A model generated the notes under the pieces. That model was given only the letters and a program-made list of their open reading frames with translations. It did no database searches and was not told the origin of the DNA. A stretch of DNA of 64,000 nucleotides from QHXM01 sp963697975 (lineage in GTDB: Bacteria > Acidobacteriota > Blastocatellia > Pyrinomonadales > Pyrinomonadaceae). The position numbers and the translations under genes are program-made. The stretch is taken from NCBI GenBank assembly GCA_963697975.1, contig OY969111.1, positions 1,674,001-1,738,000 of the forward strand. Reading direction: 5' to 3'. Each line of letters starts with the position of its first letter. The stretch's first letter is position 1. Positions 1 through 9,005 of this stretch are shown here, piece by piece.

Positions 1-167
1 GCCGGAAGCCGATTTTTGCCGAGGTCGACACCGACGGGAGACGGAAGGCTTTCGGACAACAGTCACGTATCTTCGATGCTGCGCCGCGCGGTTGTCAAGC
101 ACCGCTGTTTCAACGAGACCATTTTATTGATGATTGAATGTGGAGACAGTAGAATCTTGGTTCAAGC

Positions 168-437
168 ATGAAAATAATCTATCCCCCGTATGTTTTGAAG
201 CGTATGATTGAGCGCGGCATTACTGTTGCCGCCGTGCGCGACGTATTGGAGAATGGGGAGTTGATTGAAGAGTACAAGGCTGATTCGCCGCCGCGTTATC
301 TCATGCTAGGATGGAGCGGGAAAAGACCGATTCATGTTGTCGGGGAAGATGACCCCGTTGAGGGTGAAACTATTGTTGTGACAGCTTACGAGCCGGATAG
401 TAAACGCTGGAAAGCGGGCTATTGTGAGCGTAGGTGA
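168..437 (+). CDS. DUF4258 domain protein, toxin-like partner of a TA-type pair
   Basis: 89 residues. The beginning (KRMIERGITVAAVRDVLENG) and the central PRYLMLGWSGKRPIHVV followed by a TVYEPD-like strand fit the DUF4258 family, small RelE/BrnT-like folds often encoded next to an antitoxin-like protein. The ATG is followed by a clean frame. The stop lies 4 nt before the next gene's preferred ATG, so the two are surely cotranscribed. Base composition is lower in GC than most of the window, which suggests an acquired patch. Toxin activity is inferred only from family and gene order. Confidence 0.8.
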   Translation: MKIIYPPYVLKRMIERGITVAAVRDVLENGELIEEYKADSPPRYLMLGWSGKRPIHVVGEDDPVEGETIVVTAYEPDSKRWKAGYCERR

Positions 438-441
438 CGAA

Positions 442-690
442 ATGAAATGCCTGGTCTGCAAACATAATCGCTTTAAGAAAGGCACGACGATACTGCCTAT
501 TGAACGCGGCAATGCTATCTTGCTCATCACCGACATCCCTGCGCGGGTGTGCGAAAATTGCGGCGAAACGTATCTTGATGAAGAGGTCGCTCAGGACGTT
601 CAAGACCTGGCAAACGAGACTTTGAGCGGTGAAGTCAGTTACGCCAAAGCGCGCGGCGAGCGTGAAATTTTGGTCACAGCATTTAGCTAA
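442..690 (+). CDS. YgiT-type zinc finger protein, MqsA-N-like antitoxin candidate
   Basis: About 82 residues from ATG 442. A GTG at 424 would also be in frame, but AGGTGA at 432-437 is well placed as ribosome binding site for 442. Two CxxC pairs are visible, CLVC near the start and CENC around residue 40, as in the zinc-binding N-terminal half of MqsA/YgiT. After these come a DEEVAQDV helix and a short tail; the Xre-type helix-turn-helix that MqsA carries at its C-terminus is absent. Paired with the DUF4258 gene in toxin-then-antitoxin order. Without the DNA-binding half it may neutralise its partner but is unlikely to autoregulate as MqsA does (inference). Confidence 0.82.
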   Translation: MKCLVCKHNRFKKGTTILPIERGNAILLITDIPARVCENCGETYLDEEVAQDVQDLANETLSGEVSYAKARGEREILVTAFS

Positions 691-710
691 TTAGCCGCCG
701 CTCCGTATGG

Positions 711-1436
711 CTATGCCTGTGCCGACTTTAATCCTGCAATTAACTTTCCGATATTTTGAAAGTGTTCCTTAGTAGCGCCATGAGATACTGGATGTTTGGA
801 AGATATAAAGATAGTGGAGTTGCTCACCCTATAACTCACGCCTTCTGCGGAGCTTTCCCAAGAATCTATGCCAGCAATACTTTTCCAATAATTATCGTAT
901 CCTGACCCATAGAGTACAACCACTTTAGGCTCATACTGAGTAATCCTATCCCGCAGATGAGCTATACGTGAGCCAACAATATACTCTCGATATTTTTTGC
1001 GGCTTTTTAGAAAAGGCAATGAGGAAATTTCCCCGTACAACCATGAAGTTATATTAGGTGCTGGTAACGGTAGCAATTCCAACAGGCAAGTATCACCAGC
1101 TTCCGTTCCGAAATCATTCTTTTGATATTGCCTCATCGTTTCAGCATCAACAGGCTGCCCTTCTGCGGTCAAGACAATGCGGATAAGGTGCTTCCATGTT
1201 GGCTGTAACTTAGGACGATCACCATACCAGCGGGTGACATCCATTTCGCTGGCATATTTGGCTACATCTAATAATTCTTTTCGCCCGTATGCGTCCCATA
1301 TATCAACCTGTTTAGCGATTGCCTCAAGTGCATTTCCTCCGCCTTCTTCCATACCAATAAACCAATACCGTGCTTCGTACTGACCAAAGCCATAGAAGCC
1401 ATTAATGAACACTTCAAGAAGTTGGTCATCAAGCAT
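711..1436 (-). CDS. Hypothetical protein with uracil-DNA glycosylase-like motifs
   Basis: 241 residues, ATG at 1436. No firm family. Three stretches resemble the UDG superfamily: an N-terminal WFIGMEEGGG loop in the place of motif 1 (G-x-[DE]-PG type), a central strand KVVVLYGSGYDNYW, and a C-terminal FISSKHPVSHGA in the place of the conserved His motif (HPSP type). The middle LLELLPLPAP also fits a UDG-fold nucleotide-processing protein. It sits alone between the DUF4258/YgiT pair and the two-component genes, convergent to the former, and shares their lower GC. The glycosylase reading is an inference from motif spacing; it could be another alpha/beta protein. Confidence 0.45.
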   Translation of the reverse strand: MLDDQLLEVFINGFYGFGQYEARYWFIGMEEGGGNALEAIAKQVDIWDAYGRKELLDVAKYASEMDVTRWYGDRPKLQPTWKHLIRIVLTAEGQPVDAETMRQYQKNDFGTEAGDTCLLELLPLPAPNITSWLYGEISSLPFLKSRKKYREYIVGSRIAHLRDRITQYEPKVVVLYGSGYDNYWKSIAGIDSWESSAEGVSYRVSNSTIFISSKHPVSHGATKEHFQNIGKLIAGLKSAQA

Positions 1437-1469
1437 TTGTTAGACAGCGAATAAGTCTCACAGCTTTCT

Positions 1470-2885
1470 TCAGCTACGTCGCTCTAGATTGTAATCACGC
1501 AAACGGCGGTAGAGCGTGGAGGGTGAGATGCCTAAGATTTCGGCGGCTTTGCCGCGATGCCAGCCTGTTTGTTCGAGCGCGGAGAGGATTTGCTGGCGTT
1601 CGACATCGCGGAGCGAAGCGGAGGATGAAGGCGCGGGCGCTGCGGCGTAACCATCCTGCGTGGATGATTCCCCGTTAGCGAGCGGGGTTGATGAAAATGA
1701 CGCTGTTGTGGGACGCGCGACTTCCGGCGGCAGTTCGTTGACCGTGATGCGATTGTCGTTGGCTAAGATGACGGCTCGCTCAAGACAGTTTTTGAGTTGC
1801 CGAACGTTGCCCGGCCAACTGTAGGCGCGCAACGCCGCGAGAGCTTCGGGTGTGAGTTCGGGCGGATGCGCGCCGCCGATCTGTTTCAAGAGGTGCTGCG
1901 CCAGAGGCTCTACGTCATCGGGGCGCTCGCGCAAAGGGGTGAGCGCAATCTGGAATCCGTTGATGCGATAAAGGAGGTCTGCGCGGAAAGTACCGTCCGC
2001 GACGACCGCGTCCAGGTTGCGATTCGTCGCCGCAACAATCCTGACGTTGACTTCGACTTTACGCACGCCACCGACGCGATAGAAGGTGCGCGTCTCAATC
2101 GCTCGGAGCAGCTTTGACTGCAACTGCGTGGGCAGTTCCGTAATTTCGTCCAGAAAGAGCGTGCCGCTATCTGCCAGTTCAATCAAACCGAGTTTGCGCC
2201 CCTTAGCGCCGGAGAATGCCCCTGCTTCGTAGCCGAAGAGTTCGGATTCCAGCAATGATTCCTGAAAGGCCGCGCAGTTGAGATCAACAAAGGAGGCGTC
2301 GGCGCGATTCGAGAGCCGATGAATCGCGTGCGCGATTAATTCCTTGCCCGTTCCCGACTCGCCCGTAATCAGGACGGAAGCGTCCGAGGGCGCGACGCGC
2401 TCGACGAGCCGGATGGCCTCGCGCATCGCATCCGAACTGGAAACTATCTCAGGCATCTGCGACTGCCTGGCAAGCTGCTGCCTGAGGCGTTGATTATCAA
2501 CGCGAAGCCGACGCTTTTCGGCAGCCTGCTTGACGAGCGCGTCGAGTTCGGTGATGCGATAGGGTTTTGAGAGGTAATCGTAAGCGCCGAGCTTCATGGC
2601 CTCGATGGCCGTCTCGACGGTGGCGTGGCCGGTCAGCATGATGACTTCGGGCGGGTTGGCGCGCTCATGGACGCGGCGCAGGAGTTCCATACCGTCCATG
2701 CGCGGCATGTTGATATCGCAGAGCAGAACGTCAACGTTGCCTTCTTCGAGACGCCTCAGCGCCGCCTCACCATCGGGCGCAACGTCCACTCTATAACCCA
2801 GCCGCTGAAGTTCCTTTTGAATGACAAGCCTTAGATTGGCTTCGTCTTCGGCAACGAGAAGTCGCGCACCCATCGTCTCGCTCAA
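1470..2885 (-). CDS. Sigma-54-dependent response regulator, NtrC family
   Basis: 471 residues: receiver domain 8-120 with phospho-acceptor Asp57, AAA+ domain 145-380 with Walker A GESGTGKE near 175-182 and Walker B GTLFLDE at 241-247, and a Fis-type HTH at 425-468 (AAEILGISPSTLYRRL). It activates sigma-54 RNA polymerase at enhancer sites. The sigma-54 contact loop reads GAFSGA rather than the usual GAFTGA. The TTG at 2885 is preceded at good distance by GGAGA and lies 5 nt after the kinase stop; ATG 2873 is the alternative. It forms an operon with the upstream sensor kinase, its likely cognate partner. The C-terminal linker is Ser/Ala/Thr rich. Confidence 0.93.
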   Translation of the reverse strand: MSETMGARLLVAEDEANLRLVIQKELQRLGYRVDVAPDGEAALRRLEEGNVDVLLCDINMPRMDGMELLRRVHERANPPEVIMLTGHATVETAIEAMKLGAYDYLSKPYRITELDALVKQAAEKRRLRVDNQRLRQQLARQSQMPEIVSSSDAMREAIRLVERVAPSDASVLITGESGTGKELIAHAIHRLSNRADASFVDLNCAAFQESLLESELFGYEAGAFSGAKGRKLGLIELADSGTLFLDEITELPTQLQSKLLRAIETRTFYRVGGVRKVEVNVRIVAATNRNLDAVVADGTFRADLLYRINGFQIALTPLRERPDDVEPLAQHLLKQIGGAHPPELTPEALAALRAYSWPGNVRQLKNCLERAVILANDNRITVNELPPEVARPTTASFSSTPLANGESSTQDGYAAAPAPSSSASLRDVERQQILSALEQTGWHRGKAAEILGISPSTLYRRLRDYNLERRS

Positions 2886-2890
2886 GCTGT

Positions 2891-4942
2891 TCAGTCTCCA
2901 TCATCTGGATTAACGGCGGGGAGCGAAATGGTAAAGGTCGTTCCCGTCCCGACCGCCGACTGCACGTTAAGTCGTCCGCCGTGCTCCGTAACAATACCAT
3001 AACAGACTGCAAGTCCTAACCCGGTGCCGCGCCCGATCTCTTTTGTCGTGAAGAAGGGATCGAAGATTTTGGTCAGATTCTCCTGCGGAATCCCCACGCC
3101 GGTGTCGCTGATTTCCAACAACACATGGTCGTTCTCGTTGCGCCCGCGAAGGGTGAGGCGTCCGCCTTCGGGCATCGCGTCAATGGCGTTCGTAGCGAGC
3201 GCGATCACCGCCTGTTGCAACTGCCCTTCGTCGCCGGAGACAAAAGATAACTGGTCGGCCACCTCGATTTGAATCTCGATTCTGTCGCCGCGCCGCTGGT
3301 GCGTCATCAATCGCGCCGCAGAATTTATCACTTCCGCTATCTGGACGGGGAGGTGTTCGCCTGCGCGCGTGCGGCTGAAATCCAGCAGGCCGTTTGTGAT
3401 TGACTTGCAACGAAAGGCTTCGCTGCGAATCAATGAAAGATACTCGCGCAAGTCGTCAACTTCGGGCGACGAATCAAACGCGCCCTCAGTCAGACGCGAT
3501 TCAAGAGCTTCGGCGCAAGCCGAGATGGTCGCCAGCGGATTGTTGATTTCATGGACGACGCCTGCGGCAAGCCGTCCGACGGCAGCCAGCTTTTCTGCTC
3601 GCGCGACGGCGCGGTTGGCCTCAACCCGCGCCGTAATGTCTTCGCCGACGGTGATGACATGGCTGACATCCTCGTCTTCACTGGCGCGCATCGGAATCTT
3701 GCTGACCAGCCAGTGATGCCCTTCGCCGTCAGCGCCAGCGGTCTCCTGCTCGATGCGCTCAATCTCGCCGGTCTTAAAGGCACGCGCGAATTCCAGTTCA
3801 AGAATCTCGCGGTTCTGTCTGGTCAACACGTCGAAGATGTTTTGACCGAGAGCTTTTCCACGCGGGATGCCCTGCCCGCCGAGTTCGCGGTTTCGATTCC
3901 ACGCGACGATGCGATAGTTGCGATCAACCGCGTAGAGCGAAAGCGGCAGGCTGTCAATAATCGCTTCCGTGAAACGGCGCTGCGCTTCAGCTTCCGCCGT
4001 GCGCCGCTCGACCTCTTTAGCCAGCGTCGCAGAAGATTGGCGAGCCGCCTGATAGAGCGTAGCGACGTGTGTGGCGAGCGCGGCCTGCTGCGCCGCAGCG
4101 TCAACCAGCCGTGCCTGCGTCTCGCCGCAATCATTGCGATTATCGAAGCCGACGACGAGAACGCCTTTGGTGCGACCGCCGAAACGCAACGGCGCGACAT
4201 ATTCGACGCGATGCCTGTCATCTCGCAGGAAGAACTTGTCCGTCTCGTCCAATAAGACGGAGGTCGAAGAGGCTGGCGAGGCGAGCCACGATTGAAGACG
4301 ATCCATGTGAATCAACGCCAGGTCTTCGGCGCTGCCCTCGCGGTCAAAAGCGCAGGCGATGATGGGCTGTTCCTGATCTACATTCAGAACGGCAGTCGCG
4401 CAGAGAGACGCGCCCGTTCCTTCAAAGGTCGCGCCCGCCACGTGGCGCACGACCTGTTCAGGCTCAAGCGCACGCAGGAGTCCGCGTCCCAGATCGGACA
4501 GAAATCTGAGTTCGAGATTGCTGCCGACGAGCGCCCATTCGCGTTGTGCTGTTTCAAGGTGCGCGCTGACGCGTGTGAGAATTTCGCGCGGGGTCGAAGG
4601 CTTGACGATGTAATCATCCGCTCCGGCGGCAAAGGCTTCGACCTTGCGATTCTCATCATCACGAGCGGAGAAGATGACGATGGGCAATTGCTTGGTCGCC
4701 GCCTGCGCTCTCAAGAGGCGGCACAGAGCGAGGCCGTCAACGCCGGGCATCTCGACATCGAGGACAATCAGATCACAATGCTCACGATGAAGCAGGCTGA
4801 GCGCCTTGGGCGCATCTGCCGCCAGAATGGTGCGATGCCCCGCGCCCTCGAAAATCTGGCGCAGGCGGCGACGCACGCTCAACTCATCATCAACGATGAG
4901 CAGCGTGGCATTCGCGCTAACTGTATTGGAAGAAGCTGACAT
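2891..4942 (-). CDS. REC-GAF-PAS sensor histidine kinase
   Basis: About 683 residues from ATG 4942 (a TTG nine bases upstream is in frame). Order of domains: receiver about 12-125 with Asp in LIVLDVEMPG, GAF-like region about 140-305, a short coiled coil, PAS about 330-440 (DSLPLSLYAVDRNYRI), then HisKA with H-box VVHEINNPLATI and a HATPase with DTGVGIPQENLTKIFDPFF and the G-box GRGTGLGLAV. No transmembrane segment, so it is a cytoplasmic sensor. The N-terminal receiver means it can itself be a phosphorelay target. The stop is 5 nt before the NtrC-type regulator, which it most likely phosphorylates. Confidence 0.92.
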   Translation of the reverse strand: MSASSNTVSANATLLIVDDELSVRRRLRQIFEGAGHRTILAADAPKALSLLHREHCDLIVLDVEMPGVDGLALCRLLRAQAATKQLPIVIFSARDDENRKVEAFAAGADDYIVKPSTPREILTRVSAHLETAQREWALVGSNLELRFLSDLGRGLLRALEPEQVVRHVAGATFEGTGASLCATAVLNVDQEQPIIACAFDREGSAEDLALIHMDRLQSWLASPASSTSVLLDETDKFFLRDDRHRVEYVAPLRFGGRTKGVLVVGFDNRNDCGETQARLVDAAAQQAALATHVATLYQAARQSSATLAKEVERRTAEAEAQRRFTEAIIDSLPLSLYAVDRNYRIVAWNRNRELGGQGIPRGKALGQNIFDVLTRQNREILELEFARAFKTGEIERIEQETAGADGEGHHWLVSKIPMRASEDEDVSHVITVGEDITARVEANRAVARAEKLAAVGRLAAGVVHEINNPLATISACAEALESRLTEGAFDSSPEVDDLREYLSLIRSEAFRCKSITNGLLDFSRTRAGEHLPVQIAEVINSAARLMTHQRRGDRIEIQIEVADQLSFVSGDEGQLQQAVIALATNAIDAMPEGGRLTLRGRNENDHVLLEISDTGVGIPQENLTKIFDPFFTTKEIGRGTGLGLAVCYGIVTEHGGRLNVQSAVGTGTTFTISLPAVNPDDGD

Positions 4943-5008
4943 CGGAAGCAAGGCAAAACGCCATCATGAATTGAATGCGATGCCAGCAGGTTTGTCAAGA
5001 TAAAGCTG

Positions 5009-5092
5009 AAAGCGCGTAAATGGTAAATCGTGAATCGTAAATAGAAACTGCTTTCCTCCATTTACGATTCACGATTTACGATTTACGCGCTT
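5009..5092. repeat. Foldback heptamer array, family A copy 1
   Basis: Left arm made of GTAAATC/GTGAATC/GTAAAT-type 7-bp units, right arm the inverse complement, with a short loop; both outer ends carry AGCGCGTAAAT / ATTTACGCGCT. Lies between the kinase gene and the end of the next minus-strand gene. Confidence 0.9.
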
Positions 5093-5374
5093 TTACTTCT
5101 TTGCCGTTTGTTCCAGCGCATCAACGCGCTGCTGTAAAGATTCTGCCCGGCGGCTAGCTTCAACTGAGAAGAGGAGCGCGAAGGCGGCCATTAGAATCCC
5201 GACGGCGACGATAGCCCGCCGCTTGAAGTCGCGCGCGGAGAGTCTCGGATGTCGCGCTTGCTGAGGTTTATCATCGAGCGAATCCAGCAGATTTTCCCTC
5301 CTCTTTCCGTCTGTTTCCTGCTGCAAATCCGCGAGCCATTGCTCGTCGAACTGGTGAAGAATGTGATAACTCAT
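5093..5374 (-). CDS. Small single-span membrane protein, unknown function
   Basis: 93 residues from ATG 5374 (MSYHILHQFDEQWL). An upstream in-frame start at 5404 would read into the foldback repeat at 5384-5460 and is rejected. The N-terminal half is charged and predicted cytoplasmic, a basic RDFKRR precedes one hydrophobic span (IVAVGILMAAFALLFSV), and the C-terminal tail is a short heptad-like helix (LQQRVDALEQTAKK). Not recognised. It lies between two signalling genes, on the same strand, and is flanked on both sides by family A repeats. Confidence 0.65.
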   Translation of the reverse strand: MSYHILHQFDEQWLADLQQETDGKRRENLLDSLDDKPQQARHPRLSARDFKRRAIVAVGILMAAFALLFSVEASRRAESLQQRVDALEQTAKK

Positions 5375-5383
5375 ATGAAAAGG

Positions 5384-5460
5384 TCGTGAATCGTCAATCG
5401 TCAATCGTGAATAGAAAGAGCGTTTTTATCTATTCACGATTGACGATTGACGATTCACGT
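5384..5460. repeat. Foldback heptamer array, family A copy 2
   Basis: GTGAATC GTCAATC GTCAATC GTGAATA on the left arm and its inverse complement on the right, separated by about 15 nt containing TTTTT. The 7-bp period is exact. Confidence 0.92.
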
Positions 5461-5473
5461 TTTTCCTCCCCTG

Positions 5474-7987
5474 CTAATTTATTGCCGTCGAAGTGAGTTT
5501 GTCTGTGTTGAGGTCGAGCATCGCTTCCCGGTTTCCTTCGAGCCGGGCGCGGCGCTCTGTTTTATGGCTTGACTTGGCCGAGTACATGGCCTGGTCAGCC
5601 GTGATGAGTAGTTGATCGAGCGTTTCGCCGTCAACTCCGTAGGTGGAGCAGCCGACGCTGATGCCGACGCGTGCGGCGTGATCGGCGCGGATGTGCAGCG
5701 AGAATTTCGAGACGGCGCTTTCGATTCGTTCACATAATTCCTCGACCTGGACTCCGACTAAATCCTGCACGATGGCGACAAACTCGTCGCCCGCATAGCG
5801 CGCGAGGAAATCATACTCGCGCAGTTGGCCCTGAATGATGCGCGCAATCTCGCGCAGCATCTTGTCTCCGGTGCGATGACCGAAGGTGTCGTTGACCTGC
5901 TTGAACTCGTCCAGGTCGAGCATGATGACCTGGAACGGGCGATTGGTGCGGCGTGCGCGTGCGGCTTCCTGCTCGAAGCGCAGGTACATAGAGCGCGCGT
6001 TCGGGAGTCCCGTCAGCGGGTCTGTCATCGCGTGCGATTCCGCTTCGGCGTGGTGCATCGCATTGAAGAGCGCATCAGACGCTAAGCGCGTGACTGTCTC
6101 CAGCAGGCGCATGTGATCGTCCGTGTATTCTTCCATTTCCATCGAATAGACGGAGATTGCGCCGAGCAGCCGGTCATCTCTGATAAGAGGCAGCGCAGCC
6201 ATCGCGCGATACTCGCCGTCCGTGTCCAGATGAAGGCCGTCAAAATCCAGCTTCGGGTCAATGCGATTAATCGAGCGACGATTCGAGAGCGCGAATCCGG
6301 TCACACCTTCGCCGGGCGCGATGCAGCGGTCGCGCAGGACAGACGCGTTCTTGCCCGCTACGTGCGAAGCGGTCGCGTAAGCCTTCAGTTCATCGTAAAG
6401 ATAGACCACGCAGGTATCGAACGGGACGACGTGGCCGACCTTGTTGACGAGAATCGAGAGCGTGTCTTCGATGTCGAGCGATGAACCGAAGGTGCGCGCG
6501 ATCTCGTAGAGCGCATAAACTTCGTGATGCGCGTTCTTGATTTGGTCATAAGCCAGAACCGATGGACGCTCTTTGGTCTGGTGAATGTCGGCCTCGATTA
6601 AGGCGCTCGGCTCAACCCCTTCGTTTGTGAATCCCTGCTGTTCGAGACCGAGTTCGATGATCTCTGCTTCAAAGCGCGGAAGGTTTTTGAGGAAGAGATT
6701 GACGACCTTCGGATCGAAATGCGTTCCGGCTCCGCGCAGCAGCAAGGCTCTGGCCTCTTCGCGCGTCATCCCGCGACGATAGGGGCGATCCTCGCGCACC
6801 GAATCGAAGCAATCAACAACCGAAAGAATGCGCGCCGTCAGCGGAATCGCCTCGCCCTTCAAAGCGTCTGGATACCCTAAGCCGTCCCACTGCTCGTGAT
6901 GATGACGAACGATGGGGACGACCGGATAAGGAAAGTTGACACGTTCGAGAATCTGCGCGCCGACGATTGTATGCACCTTCATGCGCTCAAACTCGGCGGT
7001 GGTCAGTCGTCCCGGCTTGTTCAGGATATGGTCGGGCACGGCGAGTTTGCCGACATCGTGCAAGAGCGCGCCTGCCTTGAGAGCTTCAATCTCGCTCGAC
7101 GAGAGATTGAAGACTCTACCCATTCCGGCGGCGTAAATCTGAACGCGGCGGACGTGGTAATGCGTCGTCTGGTCTTTGGCGTCAATCGCTGTGGCGAGCG
7201 CCTCGACAGTTGCCAGATGAAGACGGGAGAGATCGTCTGCCTCGCGCGTCTTTTCATTGACGCGCTCGAAGAAGACTCTGTAGGTCGCGTAGGTCGCGGC
7301 GATAATCGGCACGCCCAGCAGAACGTAGAGAAAGCCGAAGGCTGTAATCGCTTCGTAGATTAAAGCAGCGGCGCACGCTGCCGCGATGAAAGTCAGGGCA
7401 GTCCACATGTAGCCGTCGCGCCAGAAGCTGAAGAAAGAGCGGCTTTTTCTCAAGGCGTACATGGTGGCGAGTGAAAGCCCGTTCAGCAGGTAGTGCGCGA
7501 CGCCCATCACCACGAGCGGCAACAAGAGTTGCTCGAAACCTAGTCCCGCAGTTCCCAGCGGAACGGTTTTAACTTGAGCGTAAGCGGCGAGCATGTAGTA
7601 GAACGCACTCGCCGAAAGGAAAGTCGTGACGGCCATGATGGCGGGCGCGCCCAGCCAGCTTGATAATTTTTTCGTCGTGCGCTGCGAGCCGAGCACAGCA
7701 TCGACGACGCTCAGCATGATCGCCGCCGGAACGCCGAGAATCATGGCGCTCAAAAAGGTGAACGTGTCGCCCACTGTAACGCTGGCGGTCGTTCCCGGAA
7801 TGCGAATCGGATACCAGCCCGTGACGACCACGAGGCTCAGCAGTGCGAGAAACTGCGACCATTGGGCGGAATTGAAAGCGAGGCACTGGTGAAGCGCCCA
7901 CGCCCCCGTCAACGTGCCTGCGGCAACCATGACAGACCAATAAATTTTGGCCGCACGATTGTAGTCAGACATCCCTAGAAGTTTCAC
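5474..7987 (-). CDS. Membrane HD-GYP / GAF / GGDEF cyclic-di-GMP protein
   Basis: 837 residues. N-terminal region to about residue 235 has six to eight hydrophobic spans (MASE-like sensor). Next is an HD-GYP phosphodiesterase domain about 250-420, with LLHDVGKLAVPDHIL and the signature HHHEQWDGLGYP intact. A GAF domain follows at about 480-640, then GGDEF at about 660-810 whose signature reads YAGDEF, a variant still compatible with diguanylate cyclase activity. So one protein may both make and break cyclic-di-GMP. GTG 7987 has GGAG 7-8 nt upstream; ATG 7972 is the alternative. It is the last gene of a minus-strand group with two-component genes and ends just before a family A array. Confidence 0.93.
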   Translation of the reverse strand: MKLLGMSDYNRAAKIYWSVMVAAGTLTGAWALHQCLAFNSAQWSQFLALLSLVVVTGWYPIRIPGTTASVTVGDTFTFLSAMILGVPAAIMLSVVDAVLGSQRTTKKLSSWLGAPAIMAVTTFLSASAFYYMLAAYAQVKTVPLGTAGLGFEQLLLPLVVMGVAHYLLNGLSLATMYALRKSRSFFSFWRDGYMWTALTFIAAACAAALIYEAITAFGFLYVLLGVPIIAATYATYRVFFERVNEKTREADDLSRLHLATVEALATAIDAKDQTTHYHVRRVQIYAAGMGRVFNLSSSEIEALKAGALLHDVGKLAVPDHILNKPGRLTTAEFERMKVHTIVGAQILERVNFPYPVVPIVRHHHEQWDGLGYPDALKGEAIPLTARILSVVDCFDSVREDRPYRRGMTREEARALLLRGAGTHFDPKVVNLFLKNLPRFEAEIIELGLEQQGFTNEGVEPSALIEADIHQTKERPSVLAYDQIKNAHHEVYALYEIARTFGSSLDIEDTLSILVNKVGHVVPFDTCVVYLYDELKAYATASHVAGKNASVLRDRCIAPGEGVTGFALSNRRSINRIDPKLDFDGLHLDTDGEYRAMAALPLIRDDRLLGAISVYSMEMEEYTDDHMRLLETVTRLASDALFNAMHHAEAESHAMTDPLTGLPNARSMYLRFEQEAARARRTNRPFQVIMLDLDEFKQVNDTFGHRTGDKMLREIARIIQGQLREYDFLARYAGDEFVAIVQDLVGVQVEELCERIESAVSKFSLHIRADHAARVGISVGCSTYGVDGETLDQLLITADQAMYSAKSSHKTERRARLEGNREAMLDLNTDKLTSTAIN

Positions 7988-8133
7988 TTGCCCGCTCCAG
8001 TCTTCAATTGACCGAGAGTTAAATTAATAAGAGCTATCGAGGAGAGCTATGGCTTAATTGCTTAAAGTCAAAATCTACATCGATTCAGCAACCCCTAGAA
8101 GTGCTTGCCGGATAAACTCTTTCAATGTCCTTT

Positions 8134-8178
8134 GCCGGAAGCGAGAGCTGAGGAGCAAATTCAGCTTTCGCTTCCGGC
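8134..8178. repeat. Long near-perfect hairpin, 18-bp arms
   Basis: Arms GCCGGAAGCGAGAGCTGA (8134-8151) and TCAGCTTTCGCTTCCGGC (8161-8178) pair over 18 bp with a single G:T position and a 9-nt loop. There is no T-run on either side, so it is not a simple intrinsic terminator. It could be a REP-type element, a structured RNA or a protein site. Confidence 0.8.
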
Positions 8179-8612
8179 GCGGGACAGGGCAAGCGGCACG
8201 TTCGAGGGGCACTCTTGCGCGCCTGACTGGGGGTGAGAGTTCCATTGAGTCGGTTCTCCTGGGTCGCACGAACTTTCCTGCCGAAGAAGCGCTCAATTCA
8301 TGTCAATTGGTGCGGCTGTCAAACCCCGTGCGGTGGGTTCGTGAAGCGCCTGAGCGCCTCAAGCCGCGCCCATTACTTAACAAGCAGTGTGCCGCGAGGG
8401 TTCAAACTTCATCTTTCAGACTCAATTCGCAAAATGGTTGGACTTAGAGAGATTCAAGTATTGGGTGGGACAAAACACGGAGAGTCTTGCTCAATCAACC
8501 TGACAGGTCAGAATGATTCTCTCCGGTCAGTAGTGCAGTCGGTGCTGAGATTTGTCGTATCCAAAAATTTCAGTAGAGGTTCGATTTCAAATCGAATGCG
8601 CGCCGAGATGAG

Positions 8613-8734
<122 letters not shown>

Positions 8735-9005
8735 TCGACTTTCCCTTCACTCTTTTCAAATTGAACCTCCGCCAAAATTTCTTGGAAGCCCGTTAAGCTC
8801 GGTGATATTATCCAAGCCGTAGATTTTGTTTGATTGAAGCGGCACTGAAAGACATGTTGGTGTCCTCGCCTTTCCTCTTTCGTCTTTGAGCTGGCAGGTT
8901 CGACTCTAGCGATTTAACTCACATTCCGGATTTCGGCCAATCCACGCAGGAGACCTGAGGCCGAATCAATCAGCGTGACATTTCGGCACGGGCGGTCGGG
9001 CGTTC

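Noticed and set aside
1..167. Possible end of a gene entering from the left
   Set aside because: All three plus-strand frames stay open for 130 bases or more, one ending at 135-137. None shows a recognisable domain, and GC-rich DNA gives such frames by chance.
8075..8296. Minus-strand frame of 73 codons
   Set aside because: Overlaps the long hairpin at 8134-8178 and has no family; no ribosome site.
8540..8605. tRNA-like GGTTCGATTTC motif
   Set aside because: No acceptor stem or anticodon arm can be folded around it.
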